Source: JAWLFI01 sp964627995 (GTDB lineage: Bacteria; Bacteroidota; Bacteroidia; Chitinophagales; Saprospiraceae). From it: 64,000 nt of DNA. Shown here piece after piece: positions 33,443 through 42,857 of this stretch. The notes below the pieces were generated by a model, which made no database searches, was not told where the DNA came from, and was given only the letters and a program-made list of their open reading frames with translations. Position 1 is the stretch's first letter. Each line of letters starts with the position of its first letter. The stretch spans positions 1 to 64,000 of the forward strand of contig CAZVLN010000002.1 in assembly GCA_964627995.1 (NCBI GenBank). The letters run 5' to 3'. A program made the position numbers and the translations under genes.

Positions 33443-34351
33443 ATGTCTATAGAGGTGAATAAATTGACAAAGTATTACGGGACGCAGCAAGCACTTAAGG
33501 AAGTTTCCTTTTCTGTTAAACCTGGAGAGATTGTTGGTTTTTTAGGTCCTAATGGAGCAGGGAAGTCTACCTGCATGAAGATCCTTACTTCCTATATACC
33601 CATGGATTCCGGATCTGCTAAAATAGCTGGCTTAGATGTTGATTTAGATGCTCTTAGTCTCAAAAAAAAGGTAGGATATCTTCCTGAGCAAAATCCGTTG
33701 TATCTAGATATGTATGTTAAGGAATTCCTTTCGTTTGTGGGGCGGATCCATCAAGTAAATGATCTGCAGCAGCGCGTAAGTGAAATGATTGATATGACGG
33801 GATTGAATTTAGAAGCTGCAAAGAAAATCCGGTCACTGTCTAAAGGTTATAAACAGCGAGTGGGTTTGGCTCAAGCTATGATTCATAATCCGGATGTTTT
33901 GATCTTGGATGAGCCTACTGCCGGCCTAGACCCCAATCAGTTATCGGAAATCAGGCAACTTATTCAAGAGTTTGGTCGGGAGAAAACTGTTCTTTTTTCT
34001 TCTCACATCATGCAGGAGGTTCAGGCAATTTGTGATCGTGTTATCATAATAAATAAAGGAAAAATTGTAGCTGATGATCAAATAAGCTTGTTGAGTCAAT
34101 CCCGGAATAGTGAAGAGACCATTCGTGTTAAAATCAAAGAAGTAATCAGCGCAGAGGCCTTTAAGGGAATGAAAAGCTTAGAAAAAGTGTCTCAAAAAGG
34201 CGAATTTTTTGATTTAACTTTTTCGGAAAACCAGAATGGCGCTGAAATAGTGTTTCAATGGGTTAATGATAAGAATTGGACTGTGCTTCACTTGCAGCAA
34301 GTTGAGTCTAGTCTAGAGGATATTTTTCATGTCTTGACAAAAGAGTCGTAA
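33443..34351 (+). CDS. gldA: Gliding-motility-type ABC transporter ATP-binding protein
   Basis: A 302-residue ABC ATPase. Seen: Walker A GPNGAGKST (about 34-42), Q-loop YLPEQNPLY, signature LSKGYKQRVGLAQA, Walker B VLILDEPTAGLD and the switch His in LFSSHIMQE; about 80 extra C-terminal residues. Gld proteins A, F and G form an ABC transporter required for gliding in Flavobacterium. The tandem gldA-gldF-gldG order is conserved here. It starts one base after truB. In non-gliding species the complex may serve another export role. Confidence 0.9.
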   Translation: MSIEVNKLTKYYGTQQALKEVSFSVKPGEIVGFLGPNGAGKSTCMKILTSYIPMDSGSAKIAGLDVDLDALSLKKKVGYLPEQNPLYLDMYVKEFLSFVGRIHQVNDLQQRVSEMIDMTGLNLEAAKKIRSLSKGYKQRVGLAQAMIHNPDVLILDEPTAGLDPNQLSEIRQLIQEFGREKTVLFSSHIMQEVQAICDRVIIINKGKIVADDQISLLSQSRNSEETIRVKIKEVISAEAFKGMKSLEKVSQKGEFFDLTFSENQNGAEIVFQWVNDKNWTVLHLQQVESSLEDIFHVLTKES

Positions 34352-34353
34352 TT

Positions 34354-35085
34354 ATGTGGTCAGTATACAGGAAGGAAATAGTTTCTTTTTTGAGTTCCGT
34401 AACAGGCTATTTGGTGATGAGTGTCTTTCTTATACTTTTGGGGCTTTTTATGTGGGTTTTTCCGGATACGAGTATTCTTAATTACAATTATGCAACATTG
34501 TCTCAACTTTTTGATCTTTCTCCTTTTATTTTTCTGTTTCTCATACCAGCGATATCAATGCGTTCTTTTTCTGAAGAGTTTCAGATAGGAACTATGGAGT
34601 TGTTATCCACGAAACCTTTGAGAGATGCTGATATTGTATTGGGAAAGTACTTTGCTATTATTACTTTGGTTTTCCTTGCTTTGCTACCTACTTTGTTTTA
34701 CGTGTATTCTGTATATGATTTAGGTGCTCCACGGGGCAATATTGATTTGGGAGCTGTTTGGGGTTCTTATTTAGGCCTTTTATTGTTAGCTGCATCTTTC
34801 TCCGCAATAGGCTTATTTGCTTCTAGTTTGACATCAAATCAGATTATTGCATTTTTATTTGCTGTTGCTCTTTGCTTTATTCTCTATTTGTCATTTCAGT
34901 ACATCAGTAAATTTCCTGTTTTTTATGGAAATATAGACGGTATTATCCAGCGTTTAGGTATGGATTATCACTATGTATCTTTATCTAAAGGATTGATTGA
35001 CAGCAGAGATGTTATTTACTTTTTATCGTTAATAGTATTTTTTTTAATCTCAACTCGAGTGAAGTTATCAAGCAGAAAGTGGTAA
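34354..35085 (+). CDS. gldF: ABC transporter permease GldF
   Basis: A 243-residue permease with six predicted helices. Seen: MWSVYRKEIVSFLSSVTGYL at the N-terminus, AISMRSFSEEFQIGTMELLS and LSTKPLRDADIVLGKYFA, a pattern shared with ABC-2 type permeases and GldF. Length equals Flavobacterium GldF (about 241). It starts 2 bases after gldA and ends one base before gldG, so the three are cotranslated. The substrate of the complex is unknown. Confidence 0.9.
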   Translation: MWSVYRKEIVSFLSSVTGYLVMSVFLILLGLFMWVFPDTSILNYNYATLSQLFDLSPFIFLFLIPAISMRSFSEEFQIGTMELLSTKPLRDADIVLGKYFAIITLVFLALLPTLFYVYSVYDLGAPRGNIDLGAVWGSYLGLLLLAASFSAIGLFASSLTSNQIIAFLFAVALCFILYLSFQYISKFPVFYGNIDGIIQRLGMDYHYVSLSKGLIDSRDVIYFLSLIVFFLISTRVKLSSRKW

Positions 35086-35086
35086 A

Positions 35087-36784
35087 ATGAATCGGCGTAA
35101 ACAAAATGACTTGCTAACGATACTGGCTGTGCTAGGCCTAGTGGTATCTATAAATGTGCTCAGCTCCTATGTGTTTTTTAAATGGGACTGGACAGAGGAA
35201 AAGAAATACACCTTGACCGAGTCGACACGGAATATAATTGATTCCATTCAGAACCCTTTATATGTTAGGGTTTTATTAGAAGGCCAGTTTCCGGCAGGAT
35301 TCAAGCGACTTCAGAACTCAACTCAAGAGTTTTTACAAGATATTCAAAAGCGAAACAGTAATATTGAGGTTCAATATGAAAACCCTTCCGAGGGTACGAC
35401 CGAACAAATTAATAAGGTTCGAAAAACGCTTTCAGATAGAGGCATAGTGCCGGTCAATTTTAGACTGAAAGAAAATGATGAAATTGTTGAGCGTCTTATT
35501 TACCCCTATGCTATAGTGGCGTATGGAGAGCAAGAAGCTGTTGTTAATTTGCTTGAAGAGCAAACACCAGGAACCAATGAGGAGGTTGTTCTGAACAATA
35601 GCATTAGTTTATTGGAATACAAATTTGCAAACGCTATTCAAAAACTTCGATCAAAAATCAAACCCATTATTGCATTCTCTCAGGGGCATGGAGAGATATC
35701 ACCTGAAAAAGCTGGCGACTTTCGCAATACAATGGACGCATTTTATCAGTTTGGTAGCTTTACACTAGATAGCGCTACTTTCATACCGCCAACAATCAAA
35801 CTAATAGTTGTAGCTCAACCTCGAGATCCGTTTACGGAGAAGGAGAAGTTCATCCTGGACCAGTTTGTAATGAAAGGTGGAAGTATATTGTGGTTAGTGA
35901 ATCGCCTGGATGTGCATCTAGATTCCCTTCACGGTCGCAAGTTTTACATCCCACCAGAAATCGATCCCAATTTAGATGATCTATTCTTTAATTATGGGTT
36001 CCGTGTAAATCCAGATTTGGTCTTAGACCTTGAATGTTCTCGAATTCCACTGCGAATTGGGCAGGCTGGAGGTGCACCTCAATTGGATTTGTTTCCCTGG
36101 TATTACCATCCCATAGTTCAGCCTAATACGCAACATCCGATTACAAAAAATATGGGTAGAGTAAATCTTATGTTCGCTAACTCCATAGATACTGTTAAAA
36201 CAAAATACCCCATAAAAAAAACAGCGCTATTGGCATCTTCGGACTACGCTAGAAAACAATTTGCTCCCATGCGTTTAAACTTTGAAATTTTACGGTATGA
36301 GCCAGAAATAGATAAATTCAATTCACCAAACATACCTATGGCATATATCTTTGAAGGTGTTTTCAGTTCGCTTTATGAGAACCGATTAACTCAAGATATG
36401 GTAGATCAAATGAGTGAACTTAATTTAGAAGTGAAAACCAAAAGCCAGAACTCCACTCGTATGGCAATAGCTACTTATCCAAATATTATCACGAACAAGC
36501 GTGGAGAGACCCGCCAAGACTTTAGGCCTATGGGTTTTAATCCTTACGAACGAACAGTTTATGATAATAAACAGTTTATGGCCAACTTAGTCGAATACTT
36601 AATCAATGGATCTACTGTTTTAGATGCCCGCTCAAAAGAGGTGAAGCTAAGAATGCTAGATAGGGTTCGTGCACAACAAGAACAAACGTATTGGCAAATA
36701 CTTAACTTGGGGGTACCATTAATTCTATTATTGATTATTGGAATTATTTTCCATTTCTGGAGACAAAAAATGTACGCAAAGTAA
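35087..36784 (+). CDS. gldG: Gliding motility-associated ABC transporter substrate-binding protein GldG
   Basis: A 565-residue protein with one N-terminal helix (about 11-31), a large extracytoplasmic domain of the ABC-type_uncharacterised/GldG family, and one C-terminal helix (about 540-558) ending in FHFWRQKMYAK. Seen: YTLTESTRNIIDSIQNPLYV, KPIIAFSQGHGEISPEKAGD and WLVNRLDVHLDSL. Known as the third part of the GldAFG transporter. ATG at 35087; 6 bases before the DUF4340 gene. Confidence 0.88.
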   Translation: MNRRKQNDLLTILAVLGLVVSINVLSSYVFFKWDWTEEKKYTLTESTRNIIDSIQNPLYVRVLLEGQFPAGFKRLQNSTQEFLQDIQKRNSNIEVQYENPSEGTTEQINKVRKTLSDRGIVPVNFRLKENDEIVERLIYPYAIVAYGEQEAVVNLLEEQTPGTNEEVVLNNSISLLEYKFANAIQKLRSKIKPIIAFSQGHGEISPEKAGDFRNTMDAFYQFGSFTLDSATFIPPTIKLIVVAQPRDPFTEKEKFILDQFVMKGGSILWLVNRLDVHLDSLHGRKFYIPPEIDPNLDDLFFNYGFRVNPDLVLDLECSRIPLRIGQAGGAPQLDLFPWYYHPIVQPNTQHPITKNMGRVNLMFANSIDTVKTKYPIKKTALLASSDYARKQFAPMRLNFEILRYEPEIDKFNSPNIPMAYIFEGVFSSLYENRLTQDMVDQMSELNLEVKTKSQNSTRMAIATYPNIITNKRGETRQDFRPMGFNPYERTVYDNKQFMANLVEYLINGSTVLDARSKEVKLRMLDRVRAQQEQTYWQILNLGVPLILLLIIGIIFHFWRQKMYAK

Positions 36785-36790
36785 ATTCGC

Positions 36791-37804
36791 ATGAACAAAA
36801 GAATTATTCCATTACTCGTGGCGCTTTTAATTACTGTGGCTTTAGTTCTCTATTTTCAATCGCAGGACTCAAATTCCTCTACAGATCCAATGTATGATCG
36901 ATTTTTTGCTGTAGATCAGGTGTCTGATATTCATAAGGTTATTTTGACTAAAAGAACAGGAAGTCCACTTGTTATTGAGCGCGAAGGTGAGGAAGAATGG
37001 ACTGTTCAAGGCGAACGCAATGTAAGACCGAATCTCATGGCAAACCTCTTATTAGGTTTAACAAAAGTTTCCATCCTATCTCAACCGCCTAGAAGTAAAT
37101 ATGAAAAAATAGAGAAGGATTTTGTAACCTTTGGCATTAAAGTTCAAGTCTTCGACGAAGAGGGAAAAAATTTAAAAACCTATTACATTGGAAGCGACGC
37201 AAATGACGGAAAAGGCACCTATTATTACATGGAAGGAGGGGAGCGTTTCTATCTGATGGGGCTTCCGGGATTTGAAGGTTCTATGAGAGCTCGTTTCGAC
37301 ATTCAAGAAAGTGGTTGGTGGAAGCGCCAAATTCTTGACTATGAGGTGTCGGATATTAAAGAAATTAAAGTCAATTATCCCCGTCAACCACAAGAGTCCT
37401 TTCACATAATTGATCTAGGCGATGAACAATATCGGGTAGAACCTCTAGGTGACCGGCCTGAAATCACCAGGCCCTTTTCAAATGATCAAGTTAAATCTTA
37501 TCTGAAAGAATTCCGCAGGAAGGGCTTGCTATCCTACATCAATGATTGGTCTAAAATTGACACCGTTTTGAGGATTCCTTCTTTTGCTGAACTTGAAATA
37601 ATTAGTCACCAGCTAGACACTCAGCAAATCATATTTATTCCCGAATCCGATCAAAATATAAAGGGGCCCTATTCTCAAACACCTTACCAGACTTTTGAAT
37701 TCCGATATTATGTGTTTATGCCGGGCACCTCTGATTTTGGAATGGCTCAGCATTATTTATGGCGACCGATTTTTCGAGGTTATGATTATTTTTTCGAGGG
37801 ATGA
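36791..37804 (+). CDS. DUF4340 domain-containing protein
   Basis: A 337-residue protein with an N-terminal hydrophobic anchor (about 5-24) and a repeated extracytoplasmic domain of the DUF4340 type: KVILTKRTGSPLVIEREGEEE followed by GIKVQVFDEEGKNLKTYYIGS, with a second similar unit around VSDIKEIKVNYPRQPQ. DUF4340 genes commonly follow GldG-type genes in many bacteria, and the protein is likely an accessory subunit of that transporter. Its stop overlaps the next gene as ATGA. Confidence 0.82.
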   Translation: MNKRIIPLLVALLITVALVLYFQSQDSNSSTDPMYDRFFAVDQVSDIHKVILTKRTGSPLVIEREGEEEWTVQGERNVRPNLMANLLLGLTKVSILSQPPRSKYEKIEKDFVTFGIKVQVFDEEGKNLKTYYIGSDANDGKGTYYYMEGGERFYLMGLPGFEGSMRARFDIQESGWWKRQILDYEVSDIKEIKVNYPRQPQESFHIIDLGDEQYRVEPLGDRPEITRPFSNDQVKSYLKEFRRKGLLSYINDWSKIDTVLRIPSFAELEIISHQLDTQQIIFIPESDQNIKGPYSQTPYQTFEFRYYVFMPGTSDFGMAQHYLWRPIFRGYDYFFEG

Positions 37805-39027
37805 ATTTAAAGAGCCTTAATATTTTTTTGCTCGCGTTGTTTGTAATAGCTCCAACGACAGCTGATATTCAATCTAAAACTCAAGATTGGGGCTTTTTTG
37901 CACACCGAAGAATAAACCAACTAGCTGTATTTACCTTGCCATATGAAATGTTACCTCTATTTAAGAGTAATATAGAATACCTGCGCGTCCATGCTGTTGA
38001 TCCGGACAAGCGACGGTATGCCTCCGTATTTGAAGCTATTCGCCACTACATTGATTTGGATATATGGGAAAAATCTTTGCCGGTTGACACTGTTCCTAAA
38101 GATTGGAAACGCGTTCTTTTTCAATATTCTGATATGTATGCTATTGATTCTGGTGATACACTTTGGCTTAGAAAAGGACAACCTATAAATTGGGACCAAT
38201 CATCTTCTATAAACATTGGAAATGATTATGATGTAAATCTTTCAAGCTTAGTCGAAATGTTTGGAGATTATATTCTACCGCAGTATTATGAATCTCAATG
38301 GACTATGCCTGCGGATAGTTTTCAGAAGTATACACGAGTTCCAGTTCCAGGAAACCTGGTATATTGGAAAGACAACTTCTCTCAGCATGGTGTTTTACCT
38401 TTTCATTTGGAGCAAATGCAATATCGATTGACCGAGGCCTTCGTTGATAAAAATGTGCCTCTTATTTTACGTTTAGCAGCTGAAATGGGTCATTATATTG
38501 GAGATGCAAATGTCCCTCTACACACAACGGAGAACTATAACGGGCAGCTTACCGGTCAGGTTGGAATCCATGCCTTCTGGGAAAGTCGAATCCCGGAACT
38601 ATTTTCAGAAGACTATGATTTTTTCCTTGAGAAAGCAACCTATCAGTCGGACAAGACTTCTTTTTTCTGGGATATGGTAATTGAGAGTCACAGTCTTGTC
38701 GATAGTGTATTAGATATTGAGCAGCAATTACGCAGCTCGTTTCCCGAAAGCCAGCAGATGTGTTTTGATGAGAGATTGGGAAGAACTGTTCTCACTCAAT
38801 GTAGAGGATTTGCAGAAGCGTACTCTTCTGCCTTAGAAGGCATGATAGAAGAGCGCATGAGAAATAGTATTTGGGCAATCGGGAGCAGTTGGTATACGGC
38901 ATGGGTTGACGCAGGGCAACCTGATTTTGAGTTTTTAAGTGTGGCTAAAACTAGGGACTCATCCTTTATCTATACGGGCCCTCCTGAAAGTTCCCGATCT
39001 ATGAAAAAGAGAATACACGATAATTAA
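37801..39027 (+). CDS. Zinc-dependent phospholipase C / S1-P1 nuclease-like secreted protein
   Basis: A 408-residue exported protein. Seen: signal peptide (about 1-22), mature N-terminus with WGFFAHRRINQLAVFTLP, then AVDPDKRRYA, IRHYIDLDIW, and MGHYIGDANVPLHTTENYNG followed by IHAFWESRIPELF. The Trp, His and Asp pattern is that of the trinuclear-zinc phospholipase C/P1 nuclease fold. Bacteroidota homologues are annotated as zinc-dependent phospholipase C family. Whether it cleaves phospholipid or nucleic acid is not known. Translationally coupled to the DUF4340 gene. Confidence 0.8.
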   Translation: MNLKSLNIFLLALFVIAPTTADIQSKTQDWGFFAHRRINQLAVFTLPYEMLPLFKSNIEYLRVHAVDPDKRRYASVFEAIRHYIDLDIWEKSLPVDTVPKDWKRVLFQYSDMYAIDSGDTLWLRKGQPINWDQSSSINIGNDYDVNLSSLVEMFGDYILPQYYESQWTMPADSFQKYTRVPVPGNLVYWKDNFSQHGVLPFHLEQMQYRLTEAFVDKNVPLILRLAAEMGHYIGDANVPLHTTENYNGQLTGQVGIHAFWESRIPELFSEDYDFFLEKATYQSDKTSFFWDMVIESHSLVDSVLDIEQQLRSSFPESQQMCFDERLGRTVLTQCRGFAEAYSSALEGMIEERMRNSIWAIGSSWYTAWVDAGQPDFEFLSVAKTRDSSFIYTGPPESSRSMKKRIHDN

Positions 39028-39031
39028 GGTC

Positions 39032-39997
39032 ATGAGAAAAACACTATTTCAGATTTTGAAGGGCGCTGGAATGGGAATGGCAGAGGTCGTACCTGGAGTG
39101 AGTGGCGGCACTATCGCTTTCATAACAGGTATATATGAAGAACTATTAGCCTCCATCCGGGCATTCAACCTCCATCAGCTAAAGCTAGTATCAAAAGGGG
39201 AATGGAAGTTGGTATGGAAAAATATCCATGGAACTTTTTTACTTCAGCTGGTCATTGGAATGGCCATGGGCTTAGTTATAGGAATTTTAGTGTTAAGTCA
39301 TTTAATTGAGGAATATCCTGAAATCTTATGGGCATTTTTCTTTGGTTTAATTTTAGCTTCAGCTTTTTATGTGTTTTCACTCTTACATAGAAAAACGGTA
39401 CTGAATTACCTCTTGATTATATTTTCGGCGATTGTAGCATATGGAATTACTGAGTTGAGCCCATCTGAAGGAACTGAAAATCCTGTTTTTTTAATCGCAT
39501 CGGGCATGGTCGCTGTTAGTGCCTTACTACTTCCTGGTCTTTCGGGAAGTTTCATTCTACTTATTTTAGGAATGTATACCATCGTATTACATCATGCAAA
39601 AGCCGCATTAACTCAACTCGATCCCTATTCTTTTCTGAATCTGGTGCTTTTTGGTCTGGGATGTTTGTTGGGATTATTAGTCTTTAGCAGATTTTTAGGC
39701 TTCTTATTTAAAAACTTTAAAGATCCTACTTTAGCTGTTTTGACCGGATTTATGCTTGGGTCTTTAAATAAGATATGGCCATGGCGTAAAGCCACCTTAT
39801 GGGTTGATGAGAGCGGGAAAATTCAAGATAATCCGCTCGTGGTTCAAGAAGAGTGGCGAGTTCTTCAAGAAGTTAAATTATTACCACAAAACTACGCACA
39901 GGATGCATACCTATTCTGGGCTATTATCGCATTTATAATAGGAGCTATCGTCGTATTGGGCCTTTGGAGAGCCAGCTACACGAAAACCACCTCTTAG
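39032..39997 (+). CDS. popT: DUF368 family undecaprenyl phosphate translocase (PopT)
   Basis: A 321-residue polytopic membrane protein. Seen: the two inverted DUF368 repeats, AEVVPGVSGGTIAFITGIYE (about 17-36) and LLLPGLSGSFILLILGMYT (about 165-183), each forming a re-entrant PG-S-G motif. DUF368 (PopT) and DedA (UptA) proteins were recently shown to return undecaprenyl phosphate across the cytoplasmic membrane; the assignment rests on that work. ATG at 39032, 4 bases after the phospholipase-like gene. In the same run as uppP, giving two consecutive steps of lipid-carrier recycling. Confidence 0.85.
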   Translation: MRKTLFQILKGAGMGMAEVVPGVSGGTIAFITGIYEELLASIRAFNLHQLKLVSKGEWKLVWKNIHGTFLLQLVIGMAMGLVIGILVLSHLIEEYPEILWAFFFGLILASAFYVFSLLHRKTVLNYLLIIFSAIVAYGITELSPSEGTENPVFLIASGMVAVSALLLPGLSGSFILLILGMYTIVLHHAKAALTQLDPYSFLNLVLFGLGCLLGLLVFSRFLGFLFKNFKDPTLAVLTGFMLGSLNKIWPWRKATLWVDESGKIQDNPLVVQEEWRVLQEVKLLPQNYAQDAYLFWAIIAFIIGAIVVLGLWRASYTKTTS

Positions 39998-40013
39998 ACA
40001 AAAATAAGTCATT

Positions 40014-40044
40014 AAAAAACAATGCTCAAGTCAAATATTGAGCA
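40014..40044 (-). terminator. Probable intrinsic terminator of the subtilase gene
   Basis: TGCTCAA (40023-40029), 8-base loop, TTGAGCA (40038-40044); on the minus strand followed by TTGTTTTTT. It begins 14 bases after the subtilase stop and separates it from the convergent popT gene. The stem is short. Confidence 0.5.
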
Positions 40045-40057
40045 GGCATAGAAATGA

Positions 40058-42724
40058 CTATCTCGATATTTTTAAAACCTTTTTGTGGTATTCTCCCTTT
40101 TGATCGATAAGCTGTAAGTAATAAAGCCCATTAGCCAAATCAGAAGGCAAGTTTATCCGATAGTTGTCGGTAGAGTTAACAGAATTTTCCTCCCAAACTA
40201 AAATTCCCTGTTGGTTGAAAATACGAATGTCATAAGGACCTACCATTGCTTCACTACGCTGGATATATAGATTTTGAGTAAATGGATTGGGATACACATC
40301 CCAGTTCTTTCGGTTTTCCAGATTAGTCGTTGAAGTAGGGCAAGAGGTTTCTACCAAAAACGATTTGTATGAACTAGTGTCAAACTCACATATGCGCCGG
40401 ATATCTAGTTCATAAGTTACACAAGGACCTTCTAAGTCTTCCATAGTAAAAGAGGCACCTTGGTGAGTCATTCGCGTATAATCTTCTTCGCCTTCAACAC
40501 GGTATCTTACATTTACGCCTTCATCGGTAACATCCATTTCGGGAAAATATTTTACAACTATACTATTGGGCGTCTGCTCTAATAGTTCTACACTATCAAT
40601 GGGGTCGCAAAGAGGATCGTTTACGATGATATTTATACAATGGTCTTCGTAATATGCTTCTAAAGGTGTCGCCTCACAGGGCTTGATTCTGTCTACCTCG
40701 CTGCTGTTTGGTATCATGCCCAACCGAAGAGTAGTTAGCCCCCCTAGTGCAGTAAACGGTATATCTAATTCCATGACATCGGAATTTATATTTGATGTGA
40801 CCAATGTTCCGATTTTTTCCAATGGATCAAATGTGCCGCTATGGTCTATATCCAACCAGGCGGAGAAAGACATTGTGTCAGAAATTGACCCCTTTTTAAA
40901 CTGAATCTCTAAAATTTGCTCCTCCGCTGTTTCATAGGTAGTAAATACGCTACCAGAATAATTTCCATATCCCAAATCATTTGAAGTATAGCTAATATCA
41001 TCCTCAAAAGAAATGCGCTCTATCCATGCGTCTGGATTTGAATACTCCTTAGGTGAGCAATATGCTATTTCACATGAAAAACAATCTTTAAAATCAGAGA
41101 GAGGAAATATTTGAGAGCGAGTTCCCATAGTACTATCACATACGGGAATAAATGCAAATTCCAATACCTCACAACCCGGCCCCATAGATAAATAAAAACT
41201 ATCCAATATTATAGGCTCTATGGTATCCCATACCATACTTCCCGAAATACGTTGGAGCCAAATAATGGAATCAGATAATAGAGTAGGGGCTATAAGAATA
41301 GTGTCTTCATCCGCATTAATAAAATCAATAGAAACTTCCTTTGGCGCAGCACATGTATCACAGCCTTGTGCCAGAGGCCTTAGCGTTTCATAAAAATTGG
41401 TTATGCCACCAGTCTGTGTTTTGTTTTGCAAAAATGACTGTTGTATGAGGCCTTCATATAATATCGGTCTGATTACTTTATCTGCCGCCGAGATGTCTTT
41501 TTGAATGCTATCAATAAAACTTGAACAAGGAACTGAATACATTAAGCCTAACAATCCGGTTACCATAGCTGAAGCGCTACTGGTCGAGTTTTGTGAAAAA
41601 GCAGTGCTATTATTTAAACCCAAAGTTAAGATGTTCCCACCATAAGAAGTCAAATCTACATGTTCAGTGGAAATGCCAGAAGCATCCCACTCATTAGCAA
41701 AGTTAGAGGAAGCAACAGTTATGAGAAATGGACTGGGACATACGGTAGGGAGATCGCCTATTTCATCAATATTAAAGGTTCGATTTGGAGCTGCCGCTAC
41801 AGTAATTATTCCTTCTTGACCCAGGGTATCAAAAAAATCACACCAATAAGGAGCGCTATTATAGGTGAAGCCTTCCAACCCAAAAGAATTGTTTAGGGCA
41901 ACTACATAAGCTCCCTCTGTTCCATTTGTTTCATTATAAAGTCGCCTTTGTTGAAGAACATACTCGTAAGCTTCAATAACTTCGGCCACAGTAGCATCTG
42001 TGCCCATGGATACGGGAAGAATCTTCGTGTCCCAGTTGACTCCACTAATTAAAACCCCATTATTTCCTCGAGCTCCAATAATCCCTGCAACTCCAGTTCC
42101 ATGTCGAGCAGCTATAATTTCGCCGTTCTCATCGCGCACATTATATCCATTTACATCATCGATATAACCATTACCGTCATTGTCCAAACCCGTATTTGCA
42201 ATTTCCCCGGAAAACGAATAAATATTCTGCTCTAAATCAATGTGATCAATATCAACACCATCGTCAACTACGGCTATGACTATGGTATCACCATTTGCTG
42301 TGACTCCACCGCGGGCAAAGTCCCAGGCATCCGCAGCTTGCACATCAATCTCTGGACTTAAAGTGTTTTGCAAAGCATACTGCAAGTCAAAATCAGGATC
42401 ATTAGGAACAGTATCTCGGAAGGAGACCCTATAATTATAGTGCAAGGCAAGTGTGTTTTCCTTCTGGACTTGCTCTTCGTAATATTTAACAGCCTGATGG
42501 ATTTCACTAAAATGTATTCGATATACGTTTAAGGTAGGACTAATTTGCTCATAAAGCCTGGAATCTATCGATGGATTCTCCCCGTGTGGAAGCTGGAGAA
42601 TGAGCTCAGTAGGTAGCCGGTCTGCCTCGCGCTGAGCACTGAGGGTTTGAGTGAAACTTAGCATACTGATTGCCAACAATCCAAATAGTATAGTGGATAC
42701 AAAATTCATAAATAAACTTTTCAC
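40058..42724 (-). CDS. S8 subtilisin-like protease with GEVED domain and T9SS sorting tail
   Basis: An 888-residue secreted protein. Seen: signal peptide to LSAQ at about 31; peptidase S8 domain with Asp154 (AVVDDGVDID), a calcium-site-like DNDGNGYIDDVNG insert, His208 (RHGTGVAGIIG), Asn near 279 and nucleophile Ser382; a GEVED-like domain (about 555-650, WLDIDHSGTFDPLEK); a fibronectin-like region; and a C-terminal sorting domain with WDVYPNPFTQNLY. Odd: the Ser motif reads STSSASAM where GTSMASPH is usual, losing the Gly and Pro. Start is GTG 42724, which keeps a Lys in the signal peptide; ATG at 42709 is the alternative. Confidence 0.87.
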   Translation of the reverse strand: MKSLFMNFVSTILFGLLAISMLSFTQTLSAQREADRLPTELILQLPHGENPSIDSRLYEQISPTLNVYRIHFSEIHQAVKYYEEQVQKENTLALHYNYRVSFRDTVPNDPDFDLQYALQNTLSPEIDVQAADAWDFARGGVTANGDTIVIAVVDDGVDIDHIDLEQNIYSFSGEIANTGLDNDGNGYIDDVNGYNVRDENGEIIAARHGTGVAGIIGARGNNGVLISGVNWDTKILPVSMGTDATVAEVIEAYEYVLQQRRLYNETNGTEGAYVVALNNSFGLEGFTYNSAPYWCDFFDTLGQEGIITVAAAPNRTFNIDEIGDLPTVCPSPFLITVASSNFANEWDASGISTEHVDLTSYGGNILTLGLNNSTAFSQNSTSSASAMVTGLLGLMYSVPCSSFIDSIQKDISAADKVIRPILYEGLIQQSFLQNKTQTGGITNFYETLRPLAQGCDTCAAPKEVSIDFINADEDTILIAPTLLSDSIIWLQRISGSMVWDTIEPIILDSFYLSMGPGCEVLEFAFIPVCDSTMGTRSQIFPLSDFKDCFSCEIAYCSPKEYSNPDAWIERISFEDDISYTSNDLGYGNYSGSVFTTYETAEEQILEIQFKKGSISDTMSFSAWLDIDHSGTFDPLEKIGTLVTSNINSDVMELDIPFTALGGLTTLRLGMIPNSSEVDRIKPCEATPLEAYYEDHCINIIVNDPLCDPIDSVELLEQTPNSIVVKYFPEMDVTDEGVNVRYRVEGEEDYTRMTHQGASFTMEDLEGPCVTYELDIRRICEFDTSSYKSFLVETSCPTSTTNLENRKNWDVYPNPFTQNLYIQRSEAMVGPYDIRIFNQQGILVWEENSVNSTDNYRINLPSDLANGLYYLQLIDQKGEYHKKVLKISR

Positions 42725-42781
42725 TAAAATAAGAAAAATATCAGGCTTTTGAAATGATAATTTCTTACATATTATAAATAA

Positions 42782-42813
42782 TTTGCATATGTTGTTTATA
42801 GGAGTTATATTTG
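42782..42813 (+). promoter_or_regulatory. Consensus Bacteroidota promoter for the PD40/SPOR protein gene
   Basis: TTG at 42782-42784, 21-base spacer, TATATTTG at 42806-42813. Leader to the ATG at 42858 would be about 38 bases. It sits in the 133-base divergent region shared with the subtilase gene. Confidence 0.65.
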
Positions 42814-42857
42814 TAATTAATATAATGTTTTATTGCATGAAAATCAATTAGTCTGAT

